NCBI GenBank assembly: GCA_002691835.1
Contig: NZJA01000149.1
Span: 1 to 6,377, forward strand
Direction: 5' to 3'
Length of the DNA: 6,377 nt
From: Planctomycetota bacterium
GTDB lineage: Bacteria > Planctomycetota > UBA8108 > UBA1146
Shown: piece by piece, positions 1 to 5,136 of the stretch
How the letters are laid out: the number at the start of each line of letters is the position of its first letter
Numbering within the stretch: the stretch's first letter is position 1
Translations under genes and position numbers: made by a program
The notes under the pieces: model-generated
The model's input: the letters and a program-made list of their open reading frames with translations, nothing else
What the model was told of the DNA's origin: nothing
The model's database searches: none

Positions 1-611
1 TAGTAAAAGATACAAAATTTGATGGTAAAAAAGGATATAATAAATTTGGGAGAAAATTACAAGCTTTAGATTTAGCATTACAAGAATTTGGTGAGGTATT
101 ACTATTAGATTGGGATTGTTTTATATTAAAACCATTTGATAAAAACTTTTATAATTCTTTAAAAGAAAAACCAATACAAATACCATTATACATTCAACAT
201 AAAGATACTAAAAATGCTGTATTGGAGATGTTAGTAAAAGATCAAAGCCCTTCATTATTAAGAGAATTAGAAGATTTAGAAGTAGGAATGAATAAGTATG
301 GATGGGAATGGGAAGAAGGAGTAATAGCTCCTAATTTTGGTTTTGTATATTGTAGAGATAAATCATTTGGTAAAAAATTAGTTGATATAGCATTAGAGCA
401 TGATTTAAATAGTGTAGTAGATGAATTTGCTACTTTAATTTATGTTGATTGTACTTTAGAAGAATATATTGAAAAATATGTTCCCCGAGTAGTAAAAGGC
501 AGATCAGATCAAATGATAATATATGATACTAGAATACATAAACTATCAAGAAAATTTAGTAAATGGTTAGATACTAAAGTTAATATAACTAATTATTTCG
601 AACATGTCTAA
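1..611 (+). CDS. DxD glycosyltransferase, GT-A type, copy 1 (5' partial)
   Basis: The reading frame is open from the window edge (first full codon at 3) to TAA at 609-611, giving 202 residues. The true start lies upstream; in-frame TTG at 222 and ATG at 228 are internal, because the residues before them match the neighbouring paralogue. The protein carries a DWDC motif at nt 108-119, the DxD pattern by which GT-A glycosyltransferases bind a metal and a nucleotide sugar, followed by an ILKP stretch. Downstream are APNFGFVY and a DEFA segment. It aligns along its visible length with the next gene, with 33 of 50 residues identical around the DxD motif by hand count, and both end in EHV. It probably transfers a sugar in the cytoplasm to a glycan or protein; donor and acceptor cannot be read. 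The last 8 nt overlap the next gene. The glycosyltransferase call rests on the DxD context and the neighbours; I could not fix a CAZy family. Confidence 0.68.
   Translation, partial: VKDTKFDGKKGYNKFGRKLQALDLALQEFGEVLLLDWDCFILKPFDKNFYNSLKEKPIQIPLYIQHKDTKNAVLEMLVKDQSPSLLRELEDLEVGMNKYGWEWEEGVIAPNFGFVYCRDKSFGKKLVDIALEHDLNSVVDEFATLIYVDCTLEEYIEKYVPRVVKGRSDQMIIYDTRIHKLSRKFSKWLDTKVNITNYFEHV
47..63 (+). repeat. Exact 17-nt segment shared with copy 2 (left member)
   Basis: These 17 bases are identical to 795-811 and encode the GRKLQ region of the paralogous glycosyltransferase. A second exact match of 15 nt lies at 105-119 versus 853-867 over the DWDC codons. The distance between the two matches is 58 nt in both copies, so this block has no indels. 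Much of the rest differs between the copies, so the sites are remnants of gene duplication, not an independent repeat element. Confidence 0.75.
604..611 (+). promoter_or_regulatory. 8-nt start/stop overlap ATGTCTAA
   Basis: The start codon of copy 2 (604-606) lies inside the last codons of copy 1, whose stop is 609-611. No purine-rich ribosome binding site precedes it at 5-10 nt, so translation probably restarts by coupling. The same octamer pattern ATGTNTAA recurs at 1379-1386, the end of the second copy, so the junction appears to have been duplicated or retained along with the gene. Confidence 0.55.
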
Positions 612-1386
612 TATAAAAATAATAAGAACTTGGTGGGGTAATGACTCAGATAAATGGGAAGATGTTCCAATAAAACCCTTATACAATAATGAAATAGTAT
701 ATGTTTGGGGTGATGAAAATAAAGAGGAATTAGAATCAAGAGGGTATGCTTGTATTGCTATGGGAGACAATAATTACTCAGGTAATAATGTATATGGGAG
801 AAAATTACAAGTATTAGATATAGCTCTAAAACATTGGGAAGAAGTATTAATGTTAGATTGGGATTGTCTTATTTTAAAACCATTAGATAAAGATTTCTAT
901 AATTTACTAAGACAAAAAGAAACTCAAATTCCTTTATATGCTCATTATAAAGAACCTATGTTTGCATTATTAGAAGCAATACCTGACCATCACCCAATTT
1001 TACATTATGATGAAACTTATTTTAGTTTAATTGATGATTTGTCAACATTAGAATCACAAATACAACATTATCATTGGGTATGGCAAGATGCTTTAATTAT
1101 TCCTAACTTTGGTTGTGTTTATTCTAGAAATAAAGATTTAGGTAAAGATTTACTTAAAATAGTAGAAGAAAATGATATAAAAGGATTAGTAGAAGAATTT
1201 GCAATGTGGAAATATGCTAATTGCTCACTAGAAGAATATATAAATGAATACCAACCTGATTATGTATTAGGTGTATCAGATGAAGAATTAAAATATCAAA
1301 ATTATACCATATCAGTAACACAAAAAAGATTTAACAAATATATAAAAAATAAAATTAACTATAAACCCTATTTAGAGCATGTATAA
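604..1386 (+). CDS. DxD glycosyltransferase, GT-A type, copy 2
   Basis: This 260-residue protein is the complete paralogue of the preceding gene. The N-terminal part (about residues 5-55) has strand-like segments such as EIVYVWGD, typical of the nucleotide-binding half of a GT-A fold. The core is YGRKLQ (64-69), then DWDC (85-88, presumed metal and sugar-nucleotide site) and ILKP (90-93). IIPNFGCVY (165-173) and EEFA (197-200) follow. No signal peptide or membrane segment is seen, so a soluble cytoplasmic enzyme is likely. Compared with copy 1 it has about 8 extra residues between LLEA (122-125) and PNFG (167-170). The ATG at 604 overlaps the upstream stop by 8 nt and lacks a Shine-Dalgarno sequence, so coupling to the upstream gene is likely; the start is supported because the fold begins directly after it. 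The exact sugar and family are unknown. Confidence 0.7.
   Translation: MSNIKIIRTWWGNDSDKWEDVPIKPLYNNEIVYVWGDENKEELESRGYACIAMGDNNYSGNNVYGRKLQVLDIALKHWEEVLMLDWDCLILKPLDKDFYNLLRQKETQIPLYAHYKEPMFALLEAIPDHHPILHYDETYFSLIDDLSTLESQIQHYHWVWQDALIIPNFGCVYSRNKDLGKDLLKIVEENDIKGLVEEFAMWKYANCSLEEYINEYQPDYVLGVSDEELKYQNYTISVTQKRFNKYIKNKINYKPYLEHV
795..811 (+). repeat. Exact 17-nt segment shared with copy 1 (right member)
   Basis: This is the partner of the segment at 47-63, inside the second glycosyltransferase gene. Offset between the two members is 748 nt, about one gene length, as expected for a head-to-tail gene duplication. It could serve as a short homology for recombination between the copies; that is inference. 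Confidence 0.75.
1379..1386 (+). promoter_or_regulatory. 8-nt start/stop overlap ATGTATAA
   Basis: The GT25-like gene starts at 1379, inside the EHV-stop end of copy 2. The layout matches the junction at 604-611 except for one base. No Shine-Dalgarno sequence is present upstream, which again suggests translational coupling. Confidence 0.55.
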
Positions 1387-1975
1387 ATTAAAAGTAATAT
1401 CTCTTCCAAAACGTGAAGACAGACGTAAAAAAATATCTCATATGTTCCAACATATAGATTTTGAATTTTGTAATGGATTAGATGGAGAAACATATAAATT
1501 AACAGAATTTGATAAAGAATTTATTAAAGGTAATGATTACGAAAAATATGGAATACACATTCCATCTTTAGTTTGTGCTCAATATACTCATTTAAATTTA
1601 TTAGATGAATGTTCAAAACAAGACTTACCATTTTTTATTTTTGAAGATGATGTATTCTTAAATGAAGACGAAAAAGCACCAGAAAACTATTTTGAAACAT
1701 TAGCATCAGTAAATGATTTAGATGCTTTTTGGTTTATTCCAAATGAACCTAGTGTAGCAGCTTATATTGTGTGGCCTGAAGGTGCTAAAAAAATGATTGA
1801 TTATGTAGAAAATGTTTCTAAACTAAGACGAGGTTTAGATTGGGCATTTTGGGATTTAAGAAAATCCAAAGATTTCCGTGGAGACCAGGCAAAAATTTCG
1901 TATTTTGGACATAACCCAGGTGAAGACTCTGACATTACAACAATAGAAAACTATGATATTTCATCCGACGAGTAA
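1379..1975 (+). CDS. GT25-like glycosyltransferase (LPS/collagen-type family)
   Basis: This 198-residue protein fits glycosyltransferase family 25, which includes bacterial lipooligosaccharide galactosyltransferases and animal procollagen galactosyltransferases. The N-terminus VISLPKREDRR (6-16) matches the family's opening strand and Arg-rich loop. LVCAQYTHLNLL (64-75) corresponds to the usual GCxxSH helix, with Thr-His in place of Ser-His. IFEDDV (87-92) is the hallmark acidic metal-binding motif. AAYIVWPEGAKKMI (127-140) and DWAFWDL (154-160) fit the later acceptor-side segments. No membrane segment is seen. Length is a little under the usual 200-250 residues. The start is fixed by the family N-terminus, only five residues after Met. 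It sits between the DxD glycosyltransferase pair and an oxygenase gene, whose start overlaps its 3' end by 23 nt. Family assignment is good; donor and acceptor are unknown. Confidence 0.82.
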   Translation: MYKLKVISLPKREDRRKKISHMFQHIDFEFCNGLDGETYKLTEFDKEFIKGNDYEKYGIHIPSLVCAQYTHLNLLDECSKQDLPFFIFEDDVFLNEDEKAPENYFETLASVNDLDAFWFIPNEPSVAAYIVWPEGAKKMIDYVENVSKLRRGLDWAFWDLRKSKDFRGDQAKISYFGHNPGEDSDITTIENYDISSDE

Positions 1976-2636
1976 GGAAAATATATTTAACTTAGCACCT
2001 ATTCCTGTTTATAAAAGGATATATGAAGATGATATTGTAACTAATAGAACATACCAATTTGGCTTAAATATATTAGATGCTGAGCAAAGAAGAATGGGTC
2101 AAGAGTTGCCTGGGCAGTACGATTATGAAAGACAATCTAATTATGAAGTAAATTATGATAAACAAGATGAATGGGTAGAAAAACATGAATTACAACCTAT
2201 TGGAAGTAGGTTTTATGTTAACCCTAATGATTTTTTAGAAGCAGAAAATTCCGATGTAGAGGTTATTAATAGGAGAATTAAAAATGGTTTTAAAGAATTA
2301 ATAGCTACAACAAAAGAACCAATAATAACTGAAAGTTGGCTACAATATTATGAACCAACTGAAGGTAGAGGACATAATGCTCATAATCATAATAGATGGC
2401 AATTTAATGAAGAAAGACCCAATATGTACTCAGGTGGATATTATTTAAGCGATGGTGAACCAATTAAAGATCACCCTTATAGTGGTGTATTTGCTTTTCA
2501 TATTAGAGGAGAAAAACATTTTGTTAGACCAAAAGCAGGAATGCTCTTAATTTGGCCACATGATATTGTACATTCAGTAGAACCATTTTATGGTAAAAAA
2601 CATAGAGCAGTAATTAATTTTAATATACAAGTATGA
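1953..2636 (+). CDS. Putative 2OG-Fe(II) oxygenase, TIGR02466/PF13759-like
   Basis: This 227-residue protein resembles the phage and marine bacterial family of putative 2-oxoglutarate/Fe(II) dioxygenases. The N-terminal NLAPIPVYKR (13-22) matches the family's opening. ITESWLQYYEP (125-135) precedes the His-rich motif HNAHNHN (141-147). SGGYYLSDG (160-168) is the usual core strand. PKAGMLLIWPHDIVHSVEP (193-211) supplies the distal iron-binding His, probably H207, and HRAVINFNI (217-225) supplies the Arg (R218) expected to bind 2-oxoglutarate. A standard HxD/E is not visible near the first His cluster. The ATG at 1953 overlaps the GT25 gene by 23 nt; the next in-frame ATG (codon 48) would remove the family N-terminus, so 1953 is preferred. 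The stop overlaps the next start by 4 nt (ATGA). It probably hydroxylates a protein or sugar in this glycan cassette. The substrate is unknown. Confidence 0.78.
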   Translation: MIFHPTSKENIFNLAPIPVYKRIYEDDIVTNRTYQFGLNILDAEQRRMGQELPGQYDYERQSNYEVNYDKQDEWVEKHELQPIGSRFYVNPNDFLEAENSDVEVINRRIKNGFKELIATTKEPIITESWLQYYEPTEGRGHNAHNHNRWQFNEERPNMYSGGYYLSDGEPIKDHPYSGVFAFHIRGEKHFVRPKAGMLLIWPHDIVHSVEPFYGKKHRAVINFNIQV

Positions 2637-3523
2637 ATATAATTTTTGAAGTAAATGGTGGGGTAGGTAAAAATATTATTGCAACTGTAATACTTGAATT
2701 ACTTAGAAAGAAATATCCTAACGATAAAATAATAGTAATATCAGATGCTAAAGATATATTCTTTAATAATCCACACTTAGATATATTAACTGATTTTGAA
2801 GGGAGAGTTGATATTTTAGATAAATATGTACATAATAATTTAGATAATTGTTTAATATTAGTAAAGGAGGTCTATAATGAACCCGATTACATAAGTAGTA
2901 AAGGTAGTATATATGAAATTTGGGCCAAAATGTATGATTTAGAATATAATGGTGAAAAACCTAAATTATATTTTAGTGAAGAAGAAAAAAATACCCCTGT
3001 AAAGCTAGTAAATAAAAAACCTATATTAGTAATCCATCCTCATGGTGGGGCATTAGCAAAAAATGAACATATTCAACTAATTAGTTATTATACAAAACCT
3101 TTATATTATAATTGGTCAAGAGATTTACCATTAATATTAACTAAAAAACTAATAGAAAAATATAAAGATGACTATACTATTTACTATATCAAACACTCTA
3201 GTCAACCTCAAACATTTGAAGGAGCAATACCAGCAGAATTTAACTTACGAGGTATAATTTCATTACTACAACAGGCAGATAAAAGGATATTAATAGATAG
3301 TTTTGCACAACATATGGCAGCAGCTTTAGAATTACCATCTACTGTATGTTGGGTAACAACAAACCCTGATGTTTTAGGTTATGAAATTCATGAGAACATT
3401 AAAGCTAACCCTTATGAATTACATACAGATATGAATTGTTATAGTGGTTACAATTTACAAGAACCGTTGGATAATATTCCATACACAAAAACTGCAAATA
3501 TATTTAATATAAAAGATTTATAA
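2633..3523 (+). CDS. GT9-like (heptosyltransferase-like) GT-B glycosyltransferase
   Basis: This 296-residue protein has a two-domain GT-B layout like ADP-heptose:LPS heptosyltransferases. The N-terminal domain opens with FEVNGGVGKNIIATVILELL (5-24), then YPNDKIIVIS (28-37) and NPHLD (46-50), in the order seen in GT9. The second domain begins near PILVIHPHGG (130-139) and contains LLQQADKRILIDSFAQHMAA (211-230) and ALELP (231-235), the family's donor-binding segment in which a DS..xH..AA motif is typical. Where E. coli WaaC has Gly-Asp with a proposed catalytic Asp in the N-terminal loop, this protein has GK (12-13), so mechanism or activity may differ. It is shorter than the usual 320-350 residues. 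Start ATG overlaps the upstream TGA by 4 nt. Fold confidence is moderate to good; heptose specificity is not supported. Confidence 0.68.
   Translation: MNIIFEVNGGVGKNIIATVILELLRKKYPNDKIIVISDAKDIFFNNPHLDILTDFEGRVDILDKYVHNNLDNCLILVKEVYNEPDYISSKGSIYEIWAKMYDLEYNGEKPKLYFSEEEKNTPVKLVNKKPILVIHPHGGALAKNEHIQLISYYTKPLYYNWSRDLPLILTKKLIEKYKDDYTIYYIKHSSQPQTFEGAIPAEFNLRGIISLLQQADKRILIDSFAQHMAAALELPSTVCWVTTNPDVLGYEIHENIKANPYELHTDMNCYSGYNLQEPLDNIPYTKTANIFNIKDL
2863..2879 (+). promoter_or_regulatory. Strong SD-like site plus ATG inside the GT9-like gene, out of frame
   Basis: AAAGGAGG at 2863-2870 is followed after 6 nt by ATG at 2877, an ideal bacterial ribosome binding layout. The ATG is in a different frame from the host gene and opens only five codons (MNPIT) before TAA at 2892-2894. 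It is the best Shine-Dalgarno match I found in the window, yet it starts no gene. It may be coincidence, or it may act as an anti-SD pausing site. Confidence 0.35.
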
Positions 3524-4116
3524 TGAACTTAAACTATACATTTGAACAAGAACAAACAGATTCACAAAATTACTTTTATTACAAAGAAGGATTTAGTAAA
3601 GATGAGTTAAAAAAAATATCTAAAAATATTAAAAATTTACCTTGGCATATAGCATCAACCGCTGCCGGTGATAAAGATACAAATAGAAAATCTAATATTA
3701 AGTGGATTCCTCAAAATAGTGATTGGTTTTGGTTATATGAAAAATTAGCAAATATGGCCATAGAAGCTAATAATTCACTTTGGAAATTCGATTTACACCA
3801 AATCCCAGAACAAATTCAATATACAGAATATCATGCACCTGCTGGTCATTATGATTGGCATGCTGATATAGGTCCAAGAGAATTATCATTAAGAAAAGTA
3901 TCTATTACAGTTCAACTATCAGAACCAGATGAATATGAAGGTGGTAATTTAGAATTATTTAGAGGTGGAAGTATGAATGGTCCTTTTATACAAGCTGAAA
4001 GAAACGCTGGTTGTGTATTTTTATTCCCTTCTTATATGATGCACAGAGTTACACCAGTTACTAGGGGAACCAGAAAATCTTTCGTATTATGGTTAGGTGG
4101 AGGACATTATAAATAA
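3523..4116 (+). CDS. 2OG-Fe(II) oxygenase, prolyl-4-hydroxylase/PiuC (PKHD) type
   Basis: This 197-residue protein has a clear double-stranded beta-helix signature of the P4H-like superfamily. The region QIQYTEYHAPAGHYDWHADI (97-116) contains the HxD iron motif H113-A-D115. VSITVQLSEPDEYEGGNLEL (126-145) is the core strand with the usual Y-x-GG-L turn. GCVFLFPSYMMHRVTPV (163-179) supplies the distal His, H174, and R184 lies ten residues later, the expected 2-oxoglutarate anchor, followed by SFVLWLGG. All ligands are therefore present and the enzyme should be active. Phage and marine relatives are usually called hydroxylases without a known substrate; lysine, proline or asparagine side chains are candidates. 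The start overlaps the preceding stop by one base (TAATG), and the following gene begins 3 nt after the stop. It belongs to a different subfamily from the oxygenase at 1953-2636. Confidence 0.87.
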   Translation: MNLNYTFEQEQTDSQNYFYYKEGFSKDELKKISKNIKNLPWHIASTAAGDKDTNRKSNIKWIPQNSDWFWLYEKLANMAIEANNSLWKFDLHQIPEQIQYTEYHAPAGHYDWHADIGPRELSLRKVSITVQLSEPDEYEGGNLELFRGGSMNGPFIQAERNAGCVFLFPSYMMHRVTPVTRGTRKSFVLWLGGGHYK

Positions 4117-4119
4117 TAT

Positions 4120-5136
4120 ATGATAGATAATTTAGCAAAATTAGTAATAGATAATGGTGGTTCTATAGCACCACTTATTATCCCAGGAGAATTAACTGAT
4201 GGTACAGGTTTATGTAATGTATCGGTTTTTATAGATGATAATGATGATATTATAGCTAATATTAGACACGTACATTATTCTTTATATCATAGTGAATTTA
4301 ACCAAAACTTTTATTGTGTTTGGGGCTGTTTAGCTTATTTAAATCCTGAAGATGATATAGTATTAAGAACAGGAAATTATTTATGTAAATTAGATCCTGA
4401 TACTTTAGAAGTAAAAACACACCAAAAAATTGATACTTCAAAACATGACATTAAACCCGTATGGACTTTTATTGGGTTAGAAGATGTTAGAGTATTTAGA
4501 TGGAATGATATACTATATGCTTGTGGTGTAAGACGTGATGTAAAACCTGATGGTGAAGGTAGAATGGAATTATGTGAGGTAAATTGGAAGGGTAATGTAT
4601 GTGAAGAAGTAACTAGAGATAGAATTGAACCACCCTCACCAACTTATTTAGAAAAAAATTGGATGCCTATATTAGATATGCCAATGCATTTTATTAAATG
4701 GACAAATAATTTAGAAATAGCTAAAATAGACCCAGTTAATAAAACAAGTGAAATTGTTATAACAAAAGAATATAATGCTGAAGTTCCTTTTGAATTAAGA
4801 GGAGGGTCACAAGTTATACCTTGGAAAAATGGAAGTAGAATATGTGTAACGCATGAAGTAGATTTTTATCACAACCCAGGACAACATAAAGACGCTCACT
4901 ATTATCATAGGTTTGTTATATGGGATAAAGATTGGAATCTAGAAGCAGTATCAGAACCATTCAAATTTATGGCAGCTAAAATTGAATTCGCTTGTGGTTT
5001 AGCTTTAAAAGATGATAATTTTATTATTACATATGGTTATCAAGATAATGCTGCTTATGCATTAAAAATGCCTACTAAATTACTAGATAAATTAGGTTGG
5101 TTAAATAGAAGATCATGGACAAATAACGGACTATAA
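4120..5136 (+). CDS. GH130-like (or GT108-like) beta-propeller glycan enzyme
   Basis: This 338-residue protein resembles the five-bladed propeller family of mannoside phosphorylases and hydrolases. Landmarks in order are FIGLEDVRVFRWNDILYACG (117-136), close to the EDPR motif whose Asp is the GH130 general acid (here D122, with Val for Pro); EKNW (178-181), the KNW-type phosphate or sugar contact; FELRGGSQVIPW (224-235); THEVDFY (244-250) and YYHRFVIWD (261-269); and a C-terminal KIEFACGLALKDDNFIITYG (287-306) plus YQDNAAYA (307-314), matching the family's F-x-x-G and YG-x-x-D pattern. Length fits GH130. It could phosphorolyse, hydrolyse or, as in related GT108, transfer mannose. A GGTGGAGG run at 4096-4103 lies 16 nt before the ATG, too far for a normal ribosome binding site. 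Family identity is by motif only; an inactive or differently specific member is possible. Confidence 0.6.
   Translation: MIDNLAKLVIDNGGSIAPLIIPGELTDGTGLCNVSVFIDDNDDIIANIRHVHYSLYHSEFNQNFYCVWGCLAYLNPEDDIVLRTGNYLCKLDPDTLEVKTHQKIDTSKHDIKPVWTFIGLEDVRVFRWNDILYACGVRRDVKPDGEGRMELCEVNWKGNVCEEVTRDRIEPPSPTYLEKNWMPILDMPMHFIKWTNNLEIAKIDPVNKTSEIVITKEYNAEVPFELRGGSQVIPWKNGSRICVTHEVDFYHNPGQHKDAHYYHRFVIWDKDWNLEAVSEPFKFMAAKIEFACGLALKDDNFIITYGYQDNAAYALKMPTKLLDKLGWLNRRSWTNNGL

Noticed and set aside
222..611. A short 129-residue gene starting at TTG 222
   Set aside because: The frame is open back to the window edge, and the upstream residues, including DWDC, match the paralogue. This is the 3' part of a longer gene.
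567..770. Minus-strand open frame of 67 codons
   Set aside because: It lies antisense to the two glycosyltransferase genes, has no recognisable motif, and is short enough to arise by chance as a shadow of real coding sequence.
4096..4103. GGTGGAGG as a ribosome binding site for the gene at 4120
   Set aside because: The spacing is 16 nt, beyond the usual 5-10 nt, and the bases encode the Gly-Gly-Gly end of the oxygenase.
4108..4115. TATAAATA, a perfect match to the T4 late promoter -10 element, just before the gene at 4120
   Set aside because: At about 35% each of A and T, roughly three such octamers are expected by chance over both strands of this window. It would also place the transcript start near the start codon, with almost no leader. 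No repeated promoter pattern is seen at the other genes.
1953..4116. DNA-base hydroxylation plus glucosylation system of the TET/JBP type
   Set aside because: The two oxygenases match the TIGR02466/PF13759 and P4H/PiuC patterns, not TET/JBP, and the glycosyltransferases are GT25-, GT9- and DxD-type, families linked to surface glycans or proteins. It cannot be excluded entirely.
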